Position numbers and translations under genes: made by a program. From CANLBN01 sp050298695 (GTDB lineage Bacteria > Pseudomonadota > Gammaproteobacteria > Pseudomonadales > Cellvibrionaceae), in the NCBI GenBank assembly GCA_050298695.1, contig JBNKUQ010000031.1:1-33828 (forward strand): a DNA stretch of 33,828 nucleotides. The letters run 5' to 3'. Within the stretch, counting starts at the first letter, position 1. Each line of letters opens with the position of its first letter. Positions 7,485 to 15,032 of the stretch are shown piece after piece. The notes under the pieces are model-generated. The model did no database searches. It had not been told where the DNA came from and saw nothing but the letters and a program-made list of their open reading frames with translations.

Positions 7485-7707
7485 TTGTTCGATATTAGCC
7501 ATTTATTTAATTTTCAACCGGGTAACCTTGGGCGTCACCAAAGCCTTGTCTGTTGCAGTTCGGTGATGCACAGGTTCATAAAGACCGTTAGCAAGTATGA
7601 ACGCAACGGACACTCACTAGGCATAACTCGAATAGTCATGTGGGCCTCAAAGCCCCTTTATCATAAATAGAATGGGCAAGGCGGAGATAGCTTACCTTAT
7701 GAACAAC
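7485..7707. other. Non-coding stretch between cassette genes, with an imperfect inverted repeat
   Basis: No convincing gene is seen on either strand. An inverted repeat pairs AACCTTGGGCGTCACC (7524-7539) with GGTGATGCACAGGTT (7562-7576), flanked by GGGTAAC and GTTAGCA. This could be a decayed third attC, but the flanking cores fit the consensus poorly. The remainder (7600-7707) shows no structure that I can name. Confidence 0.35.
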
Positions 7708-7926
7708 TTAGAGTTCAATGTCGGTATCGACACCACGTGACCCTAAGGTAAAACCACCCCTCATTTGTTCCTTTGAATCTATAATCATCCAATCAAAAAT
7801 ATCTTCAGGTTCAAAACCTAGTCTTTTGCCAACTTGATACCACTTTTCAAATCCTGCGTGAACTTCAAAGAAAACACCAGAAAGGAGTCCTTCGTTTGGA
7901 TGAAACAATACGTCTGATAAGCACAA
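7708..7926 (-). pseudogene. DUF2314-like C-terminal fragment (cassette-like)
   Basis: Seventy-two residues contain FFEVHAGFEKWYQVGKRLGF and end DIFDWMIIDSKEQMRGGFTL. This resembles the C-terminus of DUF2314 (YegJ-like) proteins, in which D-W-M and G-G-[FY]-T are conserved. The frame has no good start: it is only a TTG at 7926 and continues open upstream into the end of the RND pump gene, so the N-terminus is probably missing. The protein family is often found as small lone genes. The fragment lies at the boundary between the cassette-like region and the efflux operon and is probably not functional. Confidence 0.45.
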
Positions 7927-7942
7927 ATAGAACAGGTGATCC

Positions 7943-10900
7943 TTACCCTTTTTTTCTGATAAGTAATAAATGAAAAATATGATAAACCATCGGCACCAAT
8001 AGTAAACTAACCAACATCGAAAAACTCAAACCCCACACCACGGCAATTGCCAAGGGCTGCAACATTTCGGCACCATCGCCCAACCCAAGTGCTAAAGGTA
8101 GCATGCCGACTACCGTACTCAAGGTCGTCATTAGAATAGGCCTTAGACGTAAACGAGCCGCTTCGATAATGGCACGATTTATATCCGCGTATTGCTTGCG
8201 TTCCAGCTCGATATATTCAACCAATAAAATAGCGTTATTTACAACAATACCCACCAACATAATCATGCCTAGCCACACAGGCATAGACAGTGGCAAATCA
8301 AACACGTAAACACCCGCAGCCACACCGATAGCGGCAAAGGGAACGGAGAGAATTATAATTAGAGGGTTGAGCAAAGATTCATATTGAATAGCCATTACCA
8401 CAAACACTAAAAATAAGGCGAGCAATAGTAATATATCAGTCAGTGCTTGTTGTTCTTGTAGGGCTTTTTCGGAGCCACCATCATACAAGGTATAACCGGG
8501 AGGTAAATCAATTGTCGCGCGCATTTCTTTCAATGCTAATAAAGCTTCGCCTAGTGTAATATCCCCATTTAGCGATGCAGAAAATTCAACGATTCGCATT
8601 TGACTATCACGCTTAATGGTTGCTGGCGTTTCTAATAAATCGATCGCAGCAACATTGCCTAAATAAACAGGAGGTGTATCTGCACTGCCAGGAAATAGAA
8701 TAATGGACTCAAGATCTTGTGGCGTTGTTATTTCGGCTTTAGCCAAGCGTAGTCGGATATCATAAGCTTTATCACCATCCAAATAATCACTGACCACTTT
8801 ACCCTGTAAAGCAATTTGCGCCGCTTCTGTTACATCCATCAAATCTAAACCCAATTGTGAGGCTCGCTCACGGTCTAACTTAATGGCAATTTCAAACTGC
8901 TCATCTTCGGCGGAGTGTTCGACATTGCGCAAACCGGATATACGTCGCATTTTTTCGGCAATATCATCCGCAATTATGCTGAGCTGTTTTAAGTCTTCGC
9001 CCTGTAAACGCAGGCTAATATCATCATCTCCACTATTGGTACGAATTCCACGAACCCCTCGCTGTGATAAGCGCACCGTAAATCCTGCAAGCTGTTCTTT
9101 GTCAATACGCTTATTCATTGCCTTCATCCATTCAGCACTACTCATGCCGCGTTCTGCTAACGATTTAAGCTGTACAACAATTGTCGAGCGGCTGGGTGTT
9201 TCTCGCTGCGAACGTCCAAAAATAGAACCGCCAACCAAGGTAAATACCGTTTCTGTTTGTGGCTGCTCTGCAAAAATAGTTTCTAACAAACGAACTTTTT
9301 CATCCATTTCATCCAAAGAAACTCCGACATCGGCAGAAACGCTGACTCTAACGCGCCCATCATCTAGTTTTGGTAAAAATATTTGTTTGCCACTTAACAA
9401 AACGGGAGTACTTAAAAATAATGCGCCTATAAAAATCAATAGGACTAACCAACGTAGTGCTAATAATTTAGAAACAACGAGACTGTATTTATTTTGTAAG
9501 CACTCAATACCCGCATCTATCCATGAGCGAATGCGGTTAGTATCTATTTTTGTCACTTTTGAGGCATAAGCTGGAACTAAGGTTAACGCAATAATCATCG
9601 ATGCAAAAATAGCGGCGGAGATGGTAAAAATTAATTCGCGAAATAATAAACCTGTTAAACCACCAATAAATAAAAACGGCATAACGGCAGCTAAGTTTGT
9701 TGACGTCGCCGCAATAATAGGGCCATTCACTTCTTGAGCGGCATGTGTGGCCGCTTCTTTAGGAGCTTCGTGCTGGCATTGGTGACGATAAATATTTTCC
9801 AGCATTACAATGGTATTATCGACAAGCATGCCAATACCCAATGCAAGTCCCCCCAAGGTCATAATATTCAGTGTTAAACCACCCAAACCCATCAGCACAC
9901 AGGTAAACATAATGGCAATGGGAATAGCACTGCCAATAATCAACGTGCGTCGCAGATTACCTAAAAATAAATAAACAACCGCCATAGCAAGTAAGGCACC
10001 ACTAATGGCCGCCATTGATGCATTTTTGAGAGATTGCTTAATATAAATAGATTGGTCTGCAACTACCGTTGCTTCAATATCCTTAGGGATAACCTGCTGC
10101 TCGCGCAACCACTGTAAACGCTCATTGACGATCTCTACAACAGCTGTTGTATTCGCCGTAGGTTGCTTTTGTATGGACAATTTAATACCGCTAACGCCAT
10201 CAGCCCTGACTTTAATCCGTTCATCTTCATTCGTATCAATCACATCAGCGACATCACTTAAATAAACCGTATTATTCTTATCACCACTTTTTTGTTTGAT
10301 GGTTTGATTAATAGGTAAATTTTTGATTTCCTGCAATGAGGTAAAACGGCCACTGATACGCCCAGTAATTTCCGCCTCAGGCATTTGCAAACGACCAATA
10401 GGTTCATCACTATTGGACATTTGCAAGGCGTCGATCACATCGCGATAAGTTAAGCCCACTCCCGCTAATCGGCGTTGATCAGGAATAATATGAATTTCTC
10501 TCAATAAACCACCGCCAACTTCGGCAGCGGCAACACCCGGTAAATTAACAAACCATTTACTAAAGGTGTTATCTACCCAAGTACGCAATTCAACACCATC
10601 ACGTAAAGGAGAGCTAATCACAAATTCCATTACGGGTATTTGTGCAGGGTCGAGCTTATAAATCACTGGTGGGTCGATAGAGTCCGGTAAAAAACGCTTA
10701 GCTCGATCGAGGCGGGTACTGGCATCGCGTAAAGCAATATCAATATCTTTGCCGTAATTAAAAGCCAAGTCGACTTGTGAAGATCCTCGACTAGAGCTGG
10801 ACTGAACGGAAATAGCATCTTCGGTTACCGCTAACTGCTCTTCTAATTGTCTGGTAACACGATCTTCCATCACAGATGCAGGAACACCTGCATCAAGAAT

Positions 10901-11059
10901 GCGCACACGAATTTCGGGATAAATAATATGGGGTAATAAATCGATAGACAAACGCACCAAGGTAAACAGACCAAGCACAATAACGGCTAATGCAATCATG
11001 CTCACGCCTACTGGATGTCGAATCGACCAACCCCCTAAGCCACCGCCGCCTTTTTTCAT
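7943..11059 (-). CDS. RND-family efflux transporter, inner-membrane pump
   Basis: The 1038-residue product matches the full length of AcrB-type pumps: a first helix at about 14-36, a large periplasmic loop, a helix cluster at 340-500, a second periplasmic loop, and C-terminal helices from about 860. The fourth helix carries GIGMLVDNTIVMLENIYRHQ, in which the usual D-D proton-relay pair is D-N; this is typical of several non-AcrB RND subfamilies, so it does not by itself mean loss of function. Late conserved text VGIVVNNAILLVEYI and RLRPILMTTLST are intact. It exports hydrophobic or amphiphilic compounds with an adaptor and a TolC-like channel; the substrate is unknown. The adaptor stop is 4 bp upstream. 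No outer-membrane channel is encoded here. Confidence 0.93.
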   Translation of the reverse strand: MKKGGGGLGGWSIRHPVGVSMIALAVIVLGLFTLVRLSIDLLPHIIYPEIRVRILDAGVPASVMEDRVTRQLEEQLAVTEDAISVQSSSSRGSSQVDLAFNYGKDIDIALRDASTRLDRAKRFLPDSIDPPVIYKLDPAQIPVMEFVISSPLRDGVELRTWVDNTFSKWFVNLPGVAAAEVGGGLLREIHIIPDQRRLAGVGLTYRDVIDALQMSNSDEPIGRLQMPEAEITGRISGRFTSLQEIKNLPINQTIKQKSGDKNNTVYLSDVADVIDTNEDERIKVRADGVSGIKLSIQKQPTANTTAVVEIVNERLQWLREQQVIPKDIEATVVADQSIYIKQSLKNASMAAISGALLAMAVVYLFLGNLRRTLIIGSAIPIAIMFTCVLMGLGGLTLNIMTLGGLALGIGMLVDNTIVMLENIYRHQCQHEAPKEAATHAAQEVNGPIIAATSTNLAAVMPFLFIGGLTGLLFRELIFTISAAIFASMIIALTLVPAYASKVTKIDTNRIRSWIDAGIECLQNKYSLVVSKLLALRWLVLLIFIGALFLSTPVLLSGKQIFLPKLDDGRVRVSVSADVGVSLDEMDEKVRLLETIFAEQPQTETVFTLVGGSIFGRSQRETPSRSTIVVQLKSLAERGMSSAEWMKAMNKRIDKEQLAGFTVRLSQRGVRGIRTNSGDDDISLRLQGEDLKQLSIIADDIAEKMRRISGLRNVEHSAEDEQFEIAIKLDRERASQLGLDLMDVTEAAQIALQGKVVSDYLDGDKAYDIRLRLAKAEITTPQDLESIILFPGSADTPPVYLGNVAAIDLLETPATIKRDSQMRIVEFSASLNGDITLGEALLALKEMRATIDLPPGYTLYDGGSEKALQEQQALTDILLLLALFLVFVVMAIQYESLLNPLIIILSVPFAAIGVAAGVYVFDLPLSMPVWLGMIMLVGIVVNNAILLVEYIELERKQYADINRAIIEAARLRLRPILMTTLSTVVGMLPLALGLGDGAEMLQPLAIAVVWGLSFSMLVSLLLVPMVYHIFHLLLIRKKG

Positions 11060-11063
11060 TTAT

Positions 11064-12095
11064 TTACTCAGCACTAACGACAACAACACTTTTATTGGTA
11101 CGCAAATTGGTAAAGCCTCGAGTAATAACCTTTTGTCCAAGTTCAAGCCCCTTAATAATTTCCACTTCTTCTCCAATGCGTAAGCCACTCACCACTTTAC
11201 TTCTTTGCGCTTTTCCAGCGTCATCAACGATAAATACATACTCACCTTCACTGGAACGACGCAATGCTCTAAAAGGAATTAATAAACGTTCAGCCTCTTG
11301 GCTGCGTAGAGTCACTCGCGCCAATTGCCCTGGGCGTGCCCCCTCGGGAACGGGACTTAGGGCCACTTCAACGATCCCTGTTCGAGTGAGTGGGTCTAAA
11401 TTAGGATGAATACGCTCGATAACCCCACTAATTATTTGTGCCGATCCCAAGGCATCGATCTCGATATCAACCTTTGCTCCTTTTTGTAATTTATTAATGA
11501 GTAACTCTGATACGGTAACTTGTGTAGTGAGAGCGGTTTGGTCAGATATGGTCAACAGATGGGTGTAGCGTTCCGCAATATTGCCGGGTTCGGATAAGCG
11601 ACGGCTAATGACACCGGATATGGGAGCCGTAATTGTCGCGTACTCTAAGCGGGTTTTTAAGGTTTGCTCATCGGCACGCGCAACCGCTAATTCAGTTTCT
11701 ACGCGAGTCAGCTCAACCTGTGCTGTCATTTGTTTGTTGGCAAGGCCACTAATACGTTTAAGATCTTTTTCCGCTTTACGCCTAAGTGCTTGGGTACGGA
11801 CTAATTGGGAGCGCAGCAAGCGGTCATCTAAACGAGCAATAACATCCCCTTTATTGACTTGATCACCTTCATAGAAGGGCAAATCAATTACACGCCCCTC
11901 TTCTTGATTAAAAATTTCGATATCTTGCTTAGATTGAAGAGTTCCCGTCCGCTGACGCTCAACAGAAACCGTTTTTAACTGTAGTATCTCGACTTCAACC
12001 AAATGGGCTTTTGGTGGGCGCTTTTCTGATGATGGTCGTTCGGAACAGGCAGCAAGTACAACTGCTAACAAGGCGATAAACAGACGATACATCAT
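11064..12095 (-). CDS. RND efflux periplasmic adaptor (membrane fusion lipoprotein)
   Basis: The 343-residue protein has a lipoprotein signal peptide ending LLAVVLAAC, with Cys17 as the acylation site. It then shows the adaptor order: a lipoyl-like half (EEGRVIDLPFYEGDQVNKGD), a helical hairpin (about 100-145), the matching lipoyl half (LEYATITAPISGVISRR), a beta-barrel and a membrane-proximal domain. It links the RND pump encoded 4 bp downstream to an outer-membrane channel. The pair forms a two-gene operon with no regulator gene nearby. The upstream 180 bp to the GNAT gene should hold its promoter; no clear sigma-70 boxes stood out to me. Confidence 0.92.
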   Translation of the reverse strand: MMYRLFIALLAVVLAACSERPSSEKRPPKAHLVEVEILQLKTVSVERQRTGTLQSKQDIEIFNQEEGRVIDLPFYEGDQVNKGDVIARLDDRLLRSQLVRTQALRRKAEKDLKRISGLANKQMTAQVELTRVETELAVARADEQTLKTRLEYATITAPISGVISRRLSEPGNIAERYTHLLTISDQTALTTQVTVSELLINKLQKGAKVDIEIDALGSAQIISGVIERIHPNLDPLTRTGIVEVALSPVPEGARPGQLARVTLRSQEAERLLIPFRALRRSSEGEYVFIVDDAGKAQRSKVVSGLRIGEEVEIIKGLELGQKVITRGFTNLRTNKSVVVVSAE

Positions 12096-12275
12096 AAGTA
12101 AAACCCAGATAATTGAAGCCCAAAAAGTTGAACTACTCGCACTCTTTACGCAAAGGTAGTCTGCTTGGATTTTATGCTATTGCAGGCTGAGAAACAAACA
12201 AAAGCTATACCACCAAATTTGTATAAAATTCACCCCGAAGAGACCAAAGCTATAATAGGGCATGATTTTATAAAC

Positions 12276-12776
12276 CTAAGCTTTCATCCAAGCCATTTGA
12301 ATAATATCGATATAGCTTCCTTCAACCAATACAGCTTTTCGTTTCACCCCCTCTGCTATGAAATGTAATTTTTGATAAAGGCTCTTTGCCTGAGGGTTAT
12401 TAGAAAATAACTCTAATTCTATGCGGGAAATGGTTTTATGCTGTTCTACCCACGATATGAGTAATTTGACCAACTGGGTTCCTATGCCTTACGAGCGCCA
12501 TTGCTTTGCAACGCTAAGCGTAAAATCACCATTGTGTGCCTGCTGCGGATGTTCATAGGCCATATAATTTAGACAAGCGATTATATTATCTTGATCTACG
12601 GCCACTAAACAGAGTGCATTATCTGACAGTACATACTCTTTTATAGAAGACGCTAGTTTTTCTAATGAAGGGGCCTTATCCCGTAAATATAAAGTAGCCA
12701 CTCTTTCTTTATATAAATTAGTTAAATATAACTGAAAAGCCTCTGCATCTTTTTGCTGAATTTTTCTGATTTCCAT
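12276..12776 (-). pseudogene. GNAT-family N-acetyltransferase interrupted by an in-frame TAA
   Basis: Two parts in the same frame form one 166-codon GNAT domain: residues 1-95 from MEIRKIQQKDAEAFQLYL, then a TAA at 12489-12491, then GIGTQLVKLLISWVEQHK and the C-terminal ELELFSNNPQAKSLYQKLHF. The stop falls inside the acetyl-CoA motif Q/R-x-x-G-x-G, read here as R-S-stop-G-I-G, at a variable position. Everything else is intact, so this is one base change (for example from AAA, GAA or CAA), either recent or a sequence error. The gene lies 35 bp after the GlpD-like gene and may be co-transcribed. The substrate is unknown. Confidence 0.8.
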
Positions 12777-12811
12777 AATTTCAATTCTTTTCTGTGCTCT
12801 CTACAAGAAGA

Positions 12812-13987
12812 CTAAAACAACTCATCAATATCAATTGACGAATGCCTTCCAAAACCCTTATCAATAATACCTAACACTTTATAGGCCGTTGCTCTCCAAG
12901 CAGTTAACTTACCACCATAGAGTGAAATAATTCTATTACCTGACTCCACACTACTATGAATGATCGTATCTCGTGTTCGTAAAAAAGCCTTTTTATCGGA
13001 CTTAGGAAGTACGCGCAAGCCACAAAAATGATCATCAATTTTACAGTCGTAATTTGGAAAATAATGATGAACCACATCAAGTAAATAATTTTTTTCCTCT
13101 TCTGTTAGCACGGCCTGTGACGGTTCGCCTTGATATAAATGTTCTGTGGTTCCCACTAGGGTTTTGCCTTTCCACGGTAGGCAAAAAATAGCGCGTCCAT
13201 CTTGCGGCGCCTCCATATAGAAGCATTGCTCACTTAATTGTGGCGATACAATCAGATGAGAGCCTTGAACTAAATCTACGGCTAAACTTTCATGTTTTTG
13301 ATCTAGTAAATTCAGCGTTTGATTCACCCAAGGCCCCGTTGCATTAACAACAGTATGACAAGTAACGCTATATTCCTGATCACCCTGAATGAGCAATAAT
13401 GAATGATCACCATTTTCTAAGCGCTGTCCTGCAGAACACCAGGTATTTTCAACACAATCCGCCCCCAGCGTTTGCGCGTTTTTGACGACTTCTCTTGTAA
13501 GCTCTGCATCATCCGTTTGCGCATCTTGATAGGCAAATACTGCTTGTAAGTTTTTTTGGTTAATTCCGGCCAAGGCTGGCCATTCTGATTTAGGTATGGA
13601 TTTATATTGACTATGAGGGGTGCGACCGGATAACAAACGATATAAGCATAAGCCTAAACGAATTTTCCAAGGACTATAACGAGAGCTTTTATAAATAGGA
13701 ATATAAAACCAATTCGCTGTAACTAAATTGGGCATTTTATTTAACATCCAACGACGCTCAGTTAAGCATTCATAGACCAGTTTAAATTGACCCGTTTGCA
13801 AATAACGCAAACCTCCATGAATTAATTTACTGGATTTAGACGATGTACCCGATGCCCATTGGTTTTTTTCGACTTGCAATACCGAATAACCCGCCGCACT
13901 GGCTAATAAAGCAATGCCAGAACCCTGAACACCACCGCCGATAACGACGATATCATAACTTGATTTTATTTGATCTTGTTTTTTCAT
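12812..13987 (-). CDS. GlpD-like FAD-dependent glycerol-3-phosphate dehydrogenase, short form
   Basis: The 391-residue protein begins with the FAD-binding loop VIGGGVQGSGIA (about 16-27) and the family motif SSKLIHGGLRYL (about 52-63). It later has VNATGPWVN and ends with GGKLTAWRATAYK. This is the catalytic DAO fold of glycerol-3-phosphate dehydrogenase, which oxidises sn-glycerol-3-phosphate to DHAP and passes electrons to quinone. It lacks the C-terminal helical domain of about 100 residues present in E. coli GlpD, so the substrate or membrane attachment may differ. The ATG has a weak AGGA ribosome site and lies 16 bp after the glycerophosphodiesterase stop. The pairing supports a glycerol-phosphate substrate. 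Confidence 0.85.
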   Translation of the reverse strand: MKKQDQIKSSYDIVVIGGGVQGSGIALLASAAGYSVLQVEKNQWASGTSSKSSKLIHGGLRYLQTGQFKLVYECLTERRWMLNKMPNLVTANWFYIPIYKSSRYSPWKIRLGLCLYRLLSGRTPHSQYKSIPKSEWPALAGINQKNLQAVFAYQDAQTDDAELTREVVKNAQTLGADCVENTWCSAGQRLENGDHSLLLIQGDQEYSVTCHTVVNATGPWVNQTLNLLDQKHESLAVDLVQGSHLIVSPQLSEQCFYMEAPQDGRAIFCLPWKGKTLVGTTEHLYQGEPSQAVLTEEEKNYLLDVVHHYFPNYDCKIDDHFCGLRVLPKSDKKAFLRTRDTIIHSSVESGNRIISLYGGKLTAWRATAYKVLGIIDKGFGRHSSIDIDELF

Positions 13988-14003
13988 TGTTCCTAAACAA
14001 ATC

Positions 14004-14738
14004 CTACAAATTATTCAACAAGGTACGTATTCGAAAGGTCTCTACTGCAGCAGCGCCTCTATTCAATAATTTCTGAGCGCTAATGGCATGTTTGACTTCG
14101 TAAACAATAATAGGCTTATCAGCTGTGATAGTTTCATTCAAGGGAATAGACTGATAATTAATAAAGGCACCATCTGCATCGGTTTCGGCCAACAATTGAT
14201 TACGCTGCTCCCATTTATGCAATACAAGTGCTGTTTTATAAAATCCTTCTTCTTTTGCACGTTTTACCAACGCATGATTAAAACTGATGCAAATAATATT
14301 TTCAGGAATACTAGGGCTTATTTTTTTAATACTTTCAAAAATAGCTTCTTCACCAAAAGCAGAAATACTTTCTTGTTTTATTTCCATATAAAACATAATC
14401 TCTTTGTGCTGTTTAATAAGAGGCAGTAAATCATCTAAATACTGAATTGGGTTAGCGACAAAACGTTTACCAAAGCGCTTTGGTTCACTAACGTGATACG
14501 CTAACAGCTCTTCACGACTGAGTTCTGTAATATTCTTTTCGGCACCGCTTATGCGCAACATATTGACATCATGGTATAACGCTAATGCCCCATCGTGAGT
14601 CATCTGTAGGTCAAACTCGATATTAAGGGCCCCAGCAGCAATGGCATCAAGAATACCGATAAGACTATTTTCAGGGAAAGCATATTGATGACCACGATGC
14701 GCAACTAACTGTTGAGGAGTGAATAATAGAGCATTCAT
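14004..14738 (-). CDS. Glycerophosphodiester phosphodiesterase (cytosolic GDPD)
   Basis: The enzyme hydrolyses glycerophosphodiesters from phospholipid turnover to glycerol-3-phosphate plus an alcohol. The 244-residue protein has the GDPD signature AHRGHQYAFPENS (His14, Arg15, Glu23), the metal ligands E-x-D in NIEFDLQMTHDG (Glu41, Asp43), and the second catalytic His in YHDVN (His56). It has no signal peptide, so it resembles the cytosolic UgpQ type more than periplasmic GlpQ. The following gene encodes a glycerol-3-phosphate dehydrogenase 16 bp downstream, giving a two-step route from diesters to DHAP. The promoter should lie in 14739-14880, where a 13-bp palindrome is seen. Confidence 0.9.
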   Translation of the reverse strand: MNALLFTPQQLVAHRGHQYAFPENSLIGILDAIAAGALNIEFDLQMTHDGALALYHDVNMLRISGAEKNITELSREELLAYHVSEPKRFGKRFVANPIQYLDDLLPLIKQHKEIMFYMEIKQESISAFGEEAIFESIKKISPSIPENIICISFNHALVKRAKEEGFYKTALVLHKWEQRNQLLAETDADGAFINYQSIPLNETITADKPIIVYEVKHAISAQKLLNRGAAAVETFRIRTLLNNL

Positions 14739-14772
14739 ACTTGGCCTATAAGAATGGAGGGTAGAAAATTCA

Positions 14773-14904
14773 ATGTATCCTACTGATAAAGATAATAAAT
14801 CACATTCATCAAATACATCTATTAGTCATTATAGGTCTATTGTGAGATTCTCACTAACATTACTAACAAGTTACTTTAAAAGAATACACTCGAGTAATAA
14901 TTGA
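14773..14904 (+). CDS. Possible small protein of 43 residues (weak candidate)
   Basis: An ATG at 14773 opens a frame of 43 codons whose product has a polar, serine- and asparagine-rich start and a more hydrophobic segment VRFSLTLLTSYF. A GGAGGG sequence lies upstream, but at 11 bases it is farther than ideal. The 3' end overlaps the left arm and loop of the terminator-like hairpin, and the frame runs through the 13-bp palindrome. I know no homologue. It may be chance, since short open frames are common in AT-rich spacers. Confidence 0.2.
   Translation: MYPTDKDNKSHSSNTSISHYRSIVRFSLTLLTSYFKRIHSSNN
14842..14854. promoter_or_regulatory. Perfect palindrome GTGAGATTCTCAC, possible operator
   Basis: Six-base arms GTGAGA and TCTCAC flank one central T. 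It lies 104 bp upstream of the GDPD start, and the GTGAG/CTCAC half-sites recur in the inverted repeat at 14970-15006 on the pntA side. A shared regulator of the two divergent operons is possible but unproven. Confidence 0.35.
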
Positions 14905-14916
14905 GTGTATTCTTTT
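14878..14916. terminator. Bidirectional intrinsic terminator-like hairpin between divergent genes
   Basis: A perfect 14-bp stem (AAAAGAATACACTC against GAGTGTATTCTTTT) encloses an 11-base loop, with an A-run on one side and a T-run on the other, so it could stop transcription in both directions. Neither flanking annotated gene points into it, since GDPD and pntA diverge. It therefore suggests a short transcript of its own or a relic. Confidence 0.6.
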
Positions 14917-14969
14917 TAAATGCCACGGTAGTAACTAGCTCCATAACGGTTGTTTTATCTACGTTAAGC

Positions 14970-15006
14970 GTTAGAATGTGAGCCGCAGGGATGGTCTCAC
15001 TCTAAC
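14970..15006. promoter_or_regulatory. Imperfect inverted repeat in the pntA leader
   Basis: GTTAGA-AT-GTGAG (14970-14982) pairs with CTCAC-TCTAAC (14996-15006), leaving a two-base bulge and a 13-base loop. It ends 16 bp before the AGGAGA ribosome site of pntA (15022-15027). It could be an operator or an mRNA hairpin controlling pntAB. It has no following T-run, so it is not a normal terminator. Confidence 0.4.
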
Positions 15007-15032
15007 AATAATTTATACTATAGGAGAATTCC

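Larger units (their letters stand above)
14739..15032. other. Divergent intergenic region between GDPD and pntA
   Basis: This 294-bp region separates two divergent operons. From left to right it holds a possible 43-codon small reading frame (14773-14904), a perfect 13-bp palindrome (14842-14854), a strong terminator-like hairpin (14878-14916), and a large imperfect inverted repeat (14970-15006) just before the pntA ribosome site. No RNA gene that I recognise is present. The separate entries give details. Confidence 0.6.

Noticed and set aside
7485..7670. Plus-strand 61-codon frame
   Set aside because: It runs opposite to its neighbours, overlaps an inverted repeat next to an attC-like site, and has no ribosome site or recognisable protein pattern.
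9790..9850. D-to-N change in the RND pump helix as a loss of function
   Set aside because: The LVDN form is common in non-AcrB RND subfamilies, and the rest of the protein is intact.
14970..15006. Inverted repeat before pntA as an integron attC
   Set aside because: It is only 37 bp, has GTTAGA/TCTAAC ends but no second pair of core-spaced arms, and is not associated with cassette-like genes.
15014..15019. TATACT as the pntA -10 box
   Set aside because: Transcription would begin at or inside the ribosome site, leaving no leader, and no -35 box is placed correctly.
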